Source: Chitinispirillaceae bacterium (GTDB lineage: Bacteria > Fibrobacterota > Chitinivibrionia > Chitinivibrionales > Chitinispirillaceae). From it: a stretch of 64,000 nt of DNA. The stretch lies in contig JAFGIN010000122.1 in the NCBI GenBank assembly GCA_016929595.1, positions 1 through 64,000 on the forward strand. The letters are read 5' to 3'. The position numbers and the translations under genes were made by a program. This document shows, one piece after another, positions 25,142-34,033 of the stretch (positions are counted from its first letter, which is position 1; every line of letters begins with the position of its first letter). The notes beneath the pieces are model-generated. The model had not been told where the DNA came from. It was given only the letters and a program-made list of their open reading frames with translations, and searched no databases.

Positions 25142-25595
25142 GATCTGCCACCTCCCGCACCGTTGCCCCACTTTTCTGAATCATAGTATTGAATGTAATA
25201 CTGTCAATATATGAGCCGATCCTCATCTGTGCCTCTATACGAAGATGTAAAACAAAGGGACTTCGCTTCTGTTTATCGTCATCAGCCTTCACGATAGACA
25301 CCTCAACATCTTCCAGTCGGGGTTCAAACCGGTGAATGGTATCCTCGATATCATTCAATAAGCGGGAGAGCTCTTCCCTGGAACTGATATCAACCGAATC
25401 GAAGCTATTGAGGCCATAAACAGCAAGTGATTTGCCCAGCTGTTCAAAACAGGACGGAATATCATTGCGCCCCTGCCGTGTGTTAAGAAGGTCCTCCAGA
25501 TCTTTACGTACCATATCCCGCATCTCCGTAAGTGATGTGGATGACCTTGCCTCACAAAGCCTGTCGATGATTGTCATTTGAAACTGATCGTTCAT
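25134..25595 (-). CDS. tssE: T6SS baseplate protein TssE (gp25-like)
   Basis: The 153-residue product has IIDRLCEARS near its start, VRKDLEDLLNTRQ, the gp25 YGLNSFDSVD segment, and IHRFEPRLEDVEVSIVKA, the conserved Glu-Pro-Arg-Leu site. TssE sits at the sheath base and starts sheath assembly. It is the first gene of the tssE-tssF-tssG-vgrG-toxin block; 457 bp with repeat copy E separate it from hcp. Confidence 0.93.
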   Translation of the reverse strand: MNDQFQMTIIDRLCEARSSTSLTEMRDMVRKDLEDLLNTRQGRNDIPSCFEQLGKSLAVYGLNSFDSVDISSREELSRLLNDIEDTIHRFEPRLEDVEVSIVKADDDKQKRSPFVLHLRIEAQMRIGSYIDSITFNTMIQKSGATVREVADHA

Positions 25596-25788
25596 AGGTC
25601 AGGCTCGTATTTCTTCACTAATAAAACATACACTGAAGTATATGCCACACGGGAATATTGCACCACGCATAATCTCCAAACTCTAAAGGCTTCGGTAAAC
25701 CAGTATAATGGGTAAACATTGATTGTTGTTTAAATAGTTCAGACATCATGAATTCCAAACCTTACGTGAATGTTTCCCTGCTCATTCT

Positions 25789-25880
25789 AACCTCACCCCT
25801 CGATCCCCTCTCCTATCAGGGAGATTTAAATATTCTTAACCTCCCCTTCTCTGATAGGAGAAGGGGCCGGGGGATGAGGT
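25789..25880. repeat. Palindromic repeat family, copy E
   Basis: AACCTCACCCCTCGATCCCC pairs with GGGGCCGGGGGATGAGGT, with CTCTCCTATCAG mirrored by CTGATAGGAG. It lies in the 25596-26052 gap between hcp and tssE. Nothing else was recognised in that gap apart from an imperfect GC hairpin at about 25998-26012. Confidence 0.8.
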
Positions 25881-26052
25881 CAAACGCACACAGTCCATAT
25901 GCATTGTAAGGAAAATGTACCTTACACCAATCAGAGCATACTCATAAAAGTTTTCTGCTTTGACTATGTGAAAAAACGGTAGTGATTACCACTGACCCGC
26001 CCCCTGCTTTCGCAGAATCCGGATGAATGGAATCACTACCAATAGTATTCTC

Positions 26053-26550
26053 TTACAGCTTGGTATTCTTCTTCAGATCCCAGCCACTGACAATTTCTCC
26101 AGCCGGTTTACCATCTTTGGCTGTTTTGGTCACTGTCCACTTGATTGTAGCATAGGTCATGGAAACATTCTCTGTCGGGAATGCAGACCCATCAGCACCC
26201 ATTGGACATACAGATTTGACTACTACATCAGTCAACTCAATCTTCTGATAGGGAATTGCATCAACACCAGAACCACCCGACCGAACCAGCTCAATGATCG
26301 CTGTAGGATGAGACTTACCCGAACAGCAGGCGAGCATGAGCATCGGGCTTGTGCCGTCGATCTGCTTTGTAAGTACTATGTCATTATGTTGACAGCGTCC
26401 TCCCATGTGGGCACCCCCGGCACTGTGCATCCCGGTTGTCTCGTTCACAATTGAGTGGCTGTAGCTGAGAAGCTGAATCCACTTTTCATGCTTTGCATCG
26501 TCGGCCTGTCCTTCTACACCGTCGAGCTTAAGATACGCATCAAACGCCAT
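26053..26550 (-). CDS. hcp: T6SS tube protein Hcp (TssD)
   Basis: The 165-residue product begins AFDAYLKLDGVEGQADDAKH followed by KWIQLLSYSHSI, and contains GGRCQHNDIVLTKQIDGTSP, ACCSGKSHPTAIIELVRSG and a final ATIKWTVTKTAKDGKPAG, the Hcp order. Hexamers stack into the inner tube and can carry small effectors. It is separated by 77 bp from tssC, with AAAGGAGTC before the ATG. High expression is expected from family behaviour. Confidence 0.95.
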   Translation of the reverse strand: MAFDAYLKLDGVEGQADDAKHEKWIQLLSYSHSIVNETTGMHSAGGAHMGGRCQHNDIVLTKQIDGTSPMLMLACCSGKSHPTAIIELVRSGGSGVDAIPYQKIELTDVVVKSVCPMGADGSAFPTENVSMTYATIKWTVTKTAKDGKPAGEIVSGWDLKKNTKL

Positions 26551-26627
26551 AACAGACTCCTTTCAAAGAGGTATGGTGAAATGAATAAAACAGGGTATCG
26601 TAGAAAATGTCATAATTATACATCATG

Positions 26628-28118
26628 TCACTTTTTGGATACTTTTGATACTAAATGAAGACTCATGTTTATATCCTGCAACTGATAATGCGGTCGCAGA
26701 TGCAAATCCGCCTGGTACGACCCGGGTCGTCCTTCGATCGGCTTTACAGTCACTTTGAATTCCCGCAGAGGTTTTTCCGATTTCAACTTCTCACCCGCTC
26801 CTGTCGGATCTGCAAGTGTATACATCGAGAACCACCTGTTAAGGAACATTTCGATGTCCTCGCCTTCCTGAAGAGTCCCAAGTTTGTCGCGCAGAATAAC
26901 TTTCATATAGTGTGCAAATCGCGAAACCGCCATAAGGTAGGTCAAGTGAACCGAAAGTTCGGCATTTGCTGTAGCATCAGGATTGTCATACTTAACAGGT
27001 TTCTGTGCTGAATGCGTTTTGAAAAATACCGCATAATTAGTATCCTTGTAATGACAAAGCGGAATAAATCCAAGATTGTCCAGTTCGTTATCGCGTCGGT
27101 CGGTAATAGCGATTTCCGTTGGGCACTTGTATGAAATATCCCCTGAATCTGTCTTGAACGTATGAACAGGAAGCCCCTCAACCGTCCCCCCACCCTCTCG
27201 TCCGGTAATATTGACACACCATCCGTATTTAGAAAACGCATCGGTCATCCGGGCAGCGAGTGCCCAGGCAGCATTTCCCCACAGATATTTCGAGTGATCA
27301 GTACCATCGACCGATTCCTGAAAATCAAACACCTCCACCTGTTCGCCGCTGTCACCATAAGGAAGCCGAAGCAGGATTCTTGGCATACAAAGGCCGACAT
27401 ACCGTGAATCATCCGAATCACGGAATGCATTCCAGCGAATCATATCTGGATTAAGTGTCTTATCAAAAATCTTTGCCAAATCACGGGGATCCCCAAGTTT
27501 TTCGTAACTATCAAATCCAAATGACTTTGGTGATGGCGCGGTAATAAACGGCGCATGTGAAGCAGCTGCTATTCCGGACATGTGTTCCAGAATAGTCATA
27601 TCCTCATTGTTACCGACATTGAATGTGTAATCACCAACAAGAGCACCAAATGGCGATCCACCGGCAGTCCCGTATTCCTCTTCGTAAATTTTCTTAAACA
27701 TCGCGCTCTGATCAAATTCAACTGCGTTTTTGAGATCCCTGAGCAGATCTTTTTTTGATATGTTCATCACTTTGATCTTGAGCATCTCATTTGTTTCGCT
27801 CTGATCAACAAGATATTTGAGTCCCCGCCAGGTCGATTCAACTTTCTGAAACTTTTCATCATGCAGAATTTCATTCATCTGAGCAGACATGAGCTCATCG
27901 ATTTGGGCAATCTGTATGTCAATTGCATTCAATGCATCTGCAGCGACAGTCTGCCCCTGCATCAGAGAATCGATATACTGCTTGAGCTCATCTTTGACAC
28001 GCTGCTGATGAGTCACATCGACGTTATTTAAAATTTGACTGAGGACATCTTCATTAACAACAGTTGCTTCAGCAACTCCCGCTTTTTGTTCTGACACCTG
28101 TGTATTTTCTTCACTCAT
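26628..28118 (-). CDS. tssC: T6SS sheath large subunit TssC
   Basis: I place the start at ATG 28118 (MSEENTQ), preceded by GAGG; a frame four codons longer exists but leaves the ribosome site inside. The product has 496 residues. IDELMSAQMNEILHDEKFQK and VESTWRGLKYLV, FGALVGDYTF, ITAPSPKSFGF, GLCMPRILLRLPYG and the C-terminal MYTLADPTGAGEKLKSEKPL are all TssC landmarks. TssB-TssC heterodimers form the contractile sheath. Confidence 0.95.
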   Translation of the reverse strand: MSEENTQVSEQKAGVAEATVVNEDVLSQILNNVDVTHQQRVKDELKQYIDSLMQGQTVAADALNAIDIQIAQIDELMSAQMNEILHDEKFQKVESTWRGLKYLVDQSETNEMLKIKVMNISKKDLLRDLKNAVEFDQSAMFKKIYEEEYGTAGGSPFGALVGDYTFNVGNNEDMTILEHMSGIAAASHAPFITAPSPKSFGFDSYEKLGDPRDLAKIFDKTLNPDMIRWNAFRDSDDSRYVGLCMPRILLRLPYGDSGEQVEVFDFQESVDGTDHSKYLWGNAAWALAARMTDAFSKYGWCVNITGREGGGTVEGLPVHTFKTDSGDISYKCPTEIAITDRRDNELDNLGFIPLCHYKDTNYAVFFKTHSAQKPVKYDNPDATANAELSVHLTYLMAVSRFAHYMKVILRDKLGTLQEGEDIEMFLNRWFSMYTLADPTGAGEKLKSEKPLREFKVTVKPIEGRPGSYQADLHLRPHYQLQDINMSLHLVSKVSKK

Positions 28119-28147
28119 TGTAAACCTCACATATTCTCAAATGATGA

Positions 28148-28684
28148 TTAGGTATTTTCCGTTTTTATCTCATCAGCATCGAGTGATGATTTCACCTGTT
28201 GACGAAGATCGACATTCCTGAGAATTTCGTTAAGGCTGTTCTCAAGGTCTGTATTGCCATCCATTTTTTGTTTAAGTGATGCGAGTCGGCGACGGGCTTC
28301 CATGAGCTTACGCAGTGGCTCGATTCTCTCAGCAATTTTTTCCGGATGGAAATCATCCATCTTCTGAAATTCGAGATCAATACTCATAGTTTTTCCCTCT
28401 TCACCCGAAAGTTTATCAGCCACCCGAAAGGTCGCCTGGGGCTTACAGCTTTTGAGAATAGTATTGAAATTGTCACGATCGATCTGAGAAAATTTCCTTT
28501 CGGTAATTTTTAGCGGACGACCCTTTGCATCTTTTACTTCATTATCGCCACTGAGATCAGCAATGACCCCCATTACAAACGGAAGTTCTTTCTTTACAAC
28601 AGCATCGAGCGTCTCGACCTCATAGGAAATCTGCACTTTGGGCGGTCTTACCCGCTCTAATTTCTTTTGCTTACTTTCCGGCAT
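28148..28684 (-). CDS. tssB: T6SS sheath small subunit TssB
   Basis: The 178-residue product has VRPPKVQISYEVETLDAVVKK, then LPFVMGVIADLSG, FSQIDRDNFNTILKSCKPQ, and DLEFQKMDDFHPEKI, the TssB/ImpB pattern. It is 29 bp upstream of tssC. A GGAG lies before the start. Confidence 0.95.
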   Translation of the reverse strand: MPESKQKKLERVRPPKVQISYEVETLDAVVKKELPFVMGVIADLSGDNEVKDAKGRPLKITERKFSQIDRDNFNTILKSCKPQATFRVADKLSGEEGKTMSIDLEFQKMDDFHPEKIAERIEPLRKLMEARRRLASLKQKMDGNTDLENSLNEILRNVDLRQQVKSSLDADEIKTENT

Positions 28685-28756
28685 ACAGTGGCTCCTTTCA
28701 ATTAAAACTTATAGTCTGTATAGTAAATAATTTATTTTCCAGATACACTATTCGAC

Positions 28757-30592
28757 TCAACTGTCTGACCCGACTGTATATTTCGGATCGTATAAACAGA
28801 TACGACGGTAAAAGTAACTCATCTTTTCAACAGGTGCTTTCTTTTCACCAAGACTCCGGCATGCAGCGTACCCTGCTTTGTAAACACGTACAAAAAGCTC
28901 AGGATCTTCCCACTCGTCCAATTTTAACTTTTCTACAGTTTCCACGAGATGATCAATCGCTGCCAGTGAGATCTCTGTAAGACCAACTTTTAAACAGTAT
29001 TCAGCCAGAACTATCCTCCAAAGAAACTGCTCACGCCGACAGACAGCCTGCAACAATCGGGAGTGCAGCTGATTCATCCCGGCACCATTTTTTCCTTTTG
29101 CAGCCAGATCATTTGCCCGTTCTATTTCGCTTACAAAGAATGCATCTGATTTTCCACCGAAACCACCCTGTTTTATATTACCACGGTTGGCAATAGCCAT
29201 CCGTACCCATTCAACAGTTTCAGATGAGGCACAAGGAGTCCCATCGTCCATCTTTTCTTCAAGCACTCCCCGATGTGCGGTAACAAAATCGATCAGATTT
29301 GCGACTACGAATCGGGCAACCGATTCGTACTCCACACCCAGACCTTCAGCTGCAAGGGCCTGATAGCGCTGCATATCAATCCAGCGATGCCCCCCATCCA
29401 TAAATGCGGTCTCAGATTCACGCAACACCTCATCCCATTGCTGCGATGTAAAGGCATCAGTAATTTTACGACGCCGCTCCTCCGACAGTACTCCAGGGGC
29501 AGTAACAGCAGTGGTACTGAACCATTTACAGATACGATTTACAAGATACCCTGCAGGATTGCGTGGATATTTTTCAAAAAAATATTTCGCACAGATATCA
29601 AGCCGCGCAGCGGCATCATCGAGGTCCTTCGGTTCAATACTCATAACTGCAGTATCCACAGTTTCAACCGGTGCAGCCTGCTTTTCGGTCTCCCGGTCAA
29701 CAGCCTCTGAAGCTTCAGCAATTGCCCGTTCCTGTTCCCATCTGGCAACATTCTGCTCCTGCTGTAAAGATTGCCTGATTGCTGAACATTGAGCACCAAC
29801 TCGATTCTGAAAAATTCTCAAAAACGACTGTAATTCCGAAATGTCAGGAGCCTGATCATCAAACCTTTCCTGAGTCAGTCTATCAAGAACTTCAAACTGT
29901 TCCATAATAACTCTGAAGATTGCTGATTCCTTTTCTGCGGATGCAAGATCATTGCAGTCTGGAATAAATTCATGCGGTTGACCGTAGCGGGCAGTTAGTC
30001 TTATCAGTAGCAACTCTTCCATTTTAGTCAGTTCATTTGCTCTTGCTTCACAATCGCCATCTTCGCTTTCCGGGTACAGTCCATCCCAGAAATTTAAAAA
30101 TAATCCGTTTATGAGAAGTAATCCATCGGCTACCGCAGCAAATCCCGAATCATCAACGGCCGCTTCAATCAGACGCACGGCAACTCCAAGATCTTTACTG
30201 CGTTCAATCAGCAACTGCTTTGCTTTAACCAATAATTCAGAATATTGGGGTCTGAAATCCGATGCACGTGTACGGTTTATAACATAACTTAACAGATTAT
30301 TAACTTCCCCCGAAAGGCGTGCATTGACACCTGCTGGATTATCACCGGGTATCGGTTTAAGCATCCCATCAATATCGAGTATCTCAGGTGTATAGACAAA
30401 AGATTCCGATACCTGCTGAACTTCTCCGGGTATTACATCAGATAATGCCGGTACTACAACATCAAGAAGTGCAGCGGCTTTTTGAATACCTGAAAAAGCA
30501 ATCTGGTGTTCACCACCCGAAAGCATATTCATGGCTCGATGCATTGCATCAAGTGCCACTTTGATCAGCTGATGAGGTGTACTTTCATCCAT
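28757..30592 (-). CDS. tssA: T6SS cap/assembly protein TssA
   Basis: The 611-residue product contains the ImpA N-terminal domain (LKPIPGDNPAGVNARLSGEV, about residues 77-190, with LLINGLFLNFWDGLYPE). The C-terminal third (FFVSEIERANDLAAKGKNG ... RREQFLWRIVLAEYCLKVG) resembles the VasJ-type C-terminal domain. About 75 residues precede the ImpA domain, more than in many TssA proteins, and look helical. TssA primes tube and sheath polymerisation and caps the distal end. It is 72 bp upstream of tssB. Confidence 0.9.
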   Translation of the reverse strand: MDESTPHQLIKVALDAMHRAMNMLSGGEHQIAFSGIQKAAALLDVVVPALSDVIPGEVQQVSESFVYTPEILDIDGMLKPIPGDNPAGVNARLSGEVNNLLSYVINRTRASDFRPQYSELLVKAKQLLIERSKDLGVAVRLIEAAVDDSGFAAVADGLLLINGLFLNFWDGLYPESEDGDCEARANELTKMEELLLIRLTARYGQPHEFIPDCNDLASAEKESAIFRVIMEQFEVLDRLTQERFDDQAPDISELQSFLRIFQNRVGAQCSAIRQSLQQEQNVARWEQERAIAEASEAVDRETEKQAAPVETVDTAVMSIEPKDLDDAAARLDICAKYFFEKYPRNPAGYLVNRICKWFSTTAVTAPGVLSEERRRKITDAFTSQQWDEVLRESETAFMDGGHRWIDMQRYQALAAEGLGVEYESVARFVVANLIDFVTAHRGVLEEKMDDGTPCASSETVEWVRMAIANRGNIKQGGFGGKSDAFFVSEIERANDLAAKGKNGAGMNQLHSRLLQAVCRREQFLWRIVLAEYCLKVGLTEISLAAIDHLVETVEKLKLDEWEDPELFVRVYKAGYAACRSLGEKKAPVEKMSYFYRRICLYDPKYTVGSDS

Positions 30593-30677
30593 AGCACATT
30601 TCCGTAATCGTTGTTCTCAGATGCGGTCATCGTCAGACTATTTTTTTCTATTTCGTCATCACTCAACTGTCGCAGAT

Positions 30678-31430
30678 CTAATATTGATCTGTTCTATCTG
30701 TTTGTTGATTGGTTATAACTTTTACCGGCTTTTTCGAAAGCGAACGCATCGAAACTGAAGTACCAAGCCAGATAATAAGCAGTAGCGCAGCTGTAACAGA
30801 AACGATCATCCACGTCGGAATAAAAAATGCAACCCGGGCCTGTTGTTTTTTTGTTGGTACAACCGGTTTTTTCCGTGAAGGTTTAATTTGCAAACGCGTT
30901 TTTATCAGTACTGTCGCCAACTGGTGAATTACTTTTTCGCGCTCTTCAGGCCTTCCAATGTACTGTCCCTGAAACCCTAATGACAGACAGTAAAAGAATG
31001 TTTCCAGTGTTGCATAATTTGAGTGTGGATCACCCATAAGTTCCCGGAGATCCTCGAAAAATTTTTCTCCGGCCATCTGTTCTGTATAGTATTCAAATTG
31101 CAGCGGCTGCGCATTCCAGAAATCGCAGCATTTACCCGGAATACTTCTGACCGTTTCATCAATGAGTGCAATTAAAGCAAATTTTACCGCTTCAGCTATT
31201 TTTGAATCTATCCCCATCTCACTGCAGTTCTGAATAAACATTTCTATATAGTGTTTTAACAGTTTACGAAGTGATTCGGGAGTCCCAAGGTCCTGCTGTT
31301 CACGCATGCTGATTATTATAAGGAATATATCATTACATAAAGTACTGATAGAAACAGTTGGATCCATCATCTTACTCAAATTAATATTTAGAGTATGAGT
31401 GGAAATCGCCTTTTCCAGATTATTCAGCAT
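30678..31430 (-). CDS. tssL: T6SS membrane-complex protein TssL (DotU)
   Basis: The 250-residue product has the DotU domain: LCNDIFLIIISMRE, VKFALIALIDETVRSIPGKC, FEYYTEQMAGEKFFEDLREL and LETFFYCLSLGFQGQYIG. A single membrane helix lies near the C-terminus (FFIPTWMIVSVTAALLLIIW, about 206-226), as expected for this tail-anchored protein that partners TssM. There is no peptidoglycan-binding extension. It lies 10 bp downstream of tssK. Confidence 0.93.
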   Translation of the reverse strand: MLNNLEKAISTHTLNINLSKMMDPTVSISTLCNDIFLIIISMREQQDLGTPESLRKLLKHYIEMFIQNCSEMGIDSKIAEAVKFALIALIDETVRSIPGKCCDFWNAQPLQFEYYTEQMAGEKFFEDLRELMGDPHSNYATLETFFYCLSLGFQGQYIGRPEEREKVIHQLATVLIKTRLQIKPSRKKPVVPTKKQQARVAFFIPTWMIVSVTAALLLIIWLGTSVSMRSLSKKPVKVITNQQTDRTDQY

Positions 31431-31440
31431 CTCAAACTTC

Positions 31441-32787
31441 TCATTTCATTTTAATAGCCAGCAGTTCCATCGAGAGGTTATTTAAGGTATCGGGAAAGTA
31501 AAATGCGATAGTACCGGCAGCCTGTATTTTCTGCCAGTGCAACCCATCCCTGCTCAAACTGAAATAGAGGTAATCACTTTTCGTTGCAAGATCAGCCGGC
31601 GGATTAACAGGCTCAAGACGCAAGCCCGGCAGAGCACCAATAGTAAGACGCTGCAACTCTTCACGAGATGTCATTTTTACCGTACGCCGTACAGTATTGA
31701 TTATTATCTCATGAGGAGCATCAGCACAGATACCAAGAAAAAATTCTCCCCGTGAAAGTAATGCCGCATCACTGATTGAACTCAGATAGGTTGCTTCGGC
31801 AATTTTCTCTATAGGTATCCTGATGCTTCGTGAAGAATAATCTGCCATTAGTACAGTATGGATTGAAGAGAGTATCACATCAAACGAATGCAACGGATCG
31901 ATATGATCATACATTGGCAGGGGAGTAATGTCGTTTTCTGCAGCAAATGCCTGAAGCGCACCTGCAAGCTGCCCCAATTGACAATACACAACATAGGGAT
32001 GTACCTGTGATGCACACTTATAAAAATGATCGAGCAAAGGAGTATGCGTTGTTATACTTGTAAGAAGAAAATGGTTTGCTATCTCCTCTGGCGTTGAAAT
32101 GGAAATTTGATGCGAAAGCTGCTTTCGGCCCTTGAGAAGCTCCTCCCCTTTTGTATGCAATTCGGAAAGAAGAGCACTGAATCTTTTCATGTAAACCATA
32201 GATGCACTGATGGTTACTACTGTTGGCGAAATACTTTCATCGATGATGATTCCCTCATTAATCGTTCGTTTCAAACGGGCAATGCGCAGTGATGTTACCG
32301 CATCAAGTGACTCATCTTCAAAACGAATGAGAAAATTGCATTTACCGACTTCAATCTCTTCTTCTGTGCTCCCGGTAATTTCGTCAGTAATTGTTTTTAC
32401 TTCTGTTCTATACCTTGTTTCCAAAGCCCCCGAGCTTTCAGAACACAATGGCCGGCCGGCCTGAGCAAGAGGCAGACACAGATATACGTCTATGAAAGTC
32501 CTCTGATGCCCGAAATGTTCTTCAACTGACCGTAATGACGGAACTTCATGACTGTGTGGCATCGAAAAAGGGGTGCCATCAGGCATAATCCCCTGAGCAT
32601 CAGTGAGAACAAATTTTCCTTTATTTAAAAGTCTTATATCAATAGTGAATGAAACGAAACCATACATGAACGGCATTGCAATTGCTGAAGATTCACGGGT
32701 TATGTTTAATAAATACCGTTCAAACTGCTGAAAGTGTTGTGGGAGTACAAAGAGACCGTCTTTCCATATCACTTTATCAGTAAACAT
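31441..32787 (-). CDS. tssK: T6SS baseplate-membrane connector TssK
   Basis: The 448-residue product opens with VIWKDGLFVLPQHFQQFERY, the standard TssK start, followed by YGFVSFTIDIRLLNKGKF, MPDGTPFSMPHS, and the C-terminal LPGLRLEPVNPPADLATKSD then YLYFSLSRDGLHW. TssK trimers link the baseplate wedges to TssL/TssM. It is the first gene of the tssK-tssL-tssA-tssB-tssC-hcp row, so a promoter should lie in the 305-bp divergent gap that follows. Confidence 0.93.
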   Translation of the reverse strand: MFTDKVIWKDGLFVLPQHFQQFERYLLNITRESSAIAMPFMYGFVSFTIDIRLLNKGKFVLTDAQGIMPDGTPFSMPHSHEVPSLRSVEEHFGHQRTFIDVYLCLPLAQAGRPLCSESSGALETRYRTEVKTITDEITGSTEEEIEVGKCNFLIRFEDESLDAVTSLRIARLKRTINEGIIIDESISPTVVTISASMVYMKRFSALLSELHTKGEELLKGRKQLSHQISISTPEEIANHFLLTSITTHTPLLDHFYKCASQVHPYVVYCQLGQLAGALQAFAAENDITPLPMYDHIDPLHSFDVILSSIHTVLMADYSSRSIRIPIEKIAEATYLSSISDAALLSRGEFFLGICADAPHEIIINTVRRTVKMTSREELQRLTIGALPGLRLEPVNPPADLATKSDYLYFSLSRDGLHWQKIQAAGTIAFYFPDTLNNLSMELLAIKMK

Positions 32788-33092
32788 GATGCACCTTTTT
32801 CATGGAATCCCCAAAAGACGGTTATCAAAAAATCGACATTAATTTTTTTGCAGATTAACATCTTCCGGTAAAGATATACTTGAGATTTTTATCGAACAAT
32901 CGATTATATGTAAAAAACTGAATTGTGATCAGTTCTCGTTTTTTAAATATATATATTATATTTAAATGTCGCCAAAACAAATTGGCATAATAATACTTTA
33001 TTCCTTTAATCAGTTAATCAGATCAGATTATTCTTATTGTTAATTGCCATTTTGACGAAGGTATATCAATTATATATAATGGAGGTTTTACT
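32788..33092. promoter_or_regulatory. Divergent AT-rich promoter region for the tssK operon and the PEGA gene
   Basis: The gap between the two divergent starts is strongly AT-rich, with an alternating AT block at 32946-32963. I cannot assign specific -35/-10 boxes. GGAGG at 33081-33085 is the ribosome site of the PEGA gene. Confidence 0.4.
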
Positions 33093-33779
33093 GTGCCTGT
33101 AACACAACACCGTGATTATCTATTTATGCTCATTATGGTAATTCTGTTTTGTTTGAACCAGTCAGCATCGGCGCAAGGCAACGGTATACTTACCATCACA
33201 ACAGACCCTCCGAATGCATCCCTGTATATTGATGGGCAACTCATCGGTCAGACGCCATTACTCAAACACCCCTTGCCGGCGGGTCAACATACCCTGTTTC
33301 TACGGGATCAGACCCAACAGATTGATTATACAAAAATCATCGAGATTGTCGCCAATGATGAAACGGCTCTGAATATACCGCTACAGAAGGACTACTGTAA
33401 ACTAACAATAACCAGCAAACCTGACAGTTCCGAAGTTTTTCTTCTAACGCCCCTGGGTAAAACGCCTATTTATGATGAACAGATTGATCAGGGGACTTTT
33501 ACCTTCGAAATACGAAACCCCAAATCCCGTTATGTTACGTTGAGAAAATATAATGTATATATTGATAAAAATACACCTTGTGTTATCAATGACCCACTCC
33601 CTAAAAGGAAGATTCTGACTCCGAAAAATATGGTGCAGATCGGATTAGCTCTGGCATCAGCAGGGTGCTACACATGGAGTTTCAGTCGGGGTTATTGGGG
33701 AACACAGAAATCCGCTATTCCGGGATATGTGTTAGGAACAGTGTTTTTGACTGGCCTGGGGGTTGTGGCGTTGTTCTGA
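33093..33779 (+). CDS. Secreted PEGA-domain protein in the T6SS cluster
   Basis: The start is GTG 33093, with GGAGG eight bases before. The product has 228 residues. Residues 1-29 are a signal peptide ending QSASA. GILTITTDPPNASLYIDGQL and LIGQTPLLKHPLPAGQHTLF form a PEGA beta domain (about 30-75), and CKLTITSKPDSSEVFLLTPL a second, weaker one. A hydrophobic C-terminus (AGCYTWSFSRGYWG ... GYVLGTVFLTGLGVVAL) suggests a membrane tail. PEGA domains bind surface or wall structures. Its place between tssK and tssM suggests a T6SS envelope role, perhaps standing in for a missing outer-membrane partner; that is inference. In the 254-bp gap that follows, a CCCCTGA/TCAGGGG hairpin lies at 33892-33912. 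Confidence 0.7.
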   Translation: MPVTQHRDYLFMLIMVILFCLNQSASAQGNGILTITTDPPNASLYIDGQLIGQTPLLKHPLPAGQHTLFLRDQTQQIDYTKIIEIVANDETALNIPLQKDYCKLTITSKPDSSEVFLLTPLGKTPIYDEQIDQGTFTFEIRNPKSRYVTLRKYNVYIDKNTPCVINDPLPKRKILTPKNMVQIGLALASAGCYTWSFSRGYWGTQKSAIPGYVLGTVFLTGLGVVALF

Positions 33780-34033
33780 TCTTTTTTACATAAAAAGTAT
33801 TTGGGTATACACTTGATTTATATCTAAAAAGTGTAAACCGCATACATTCTCAGGCTTTACATGAACCTCATCTCCCAACCCCTATTCACGCCCCCTGAAT
33901 CCACCTCAGGGGAACTTTCATAATAGTCAACTCTTACAAGTCCCCCTCCAGGGCATTCTAAGGGACGAGCAAGTAAGGAGATTTTTGCAATTGCTTTATA
34001 CTTATTTTTGTTAAACTCTATAACTAAATAAAA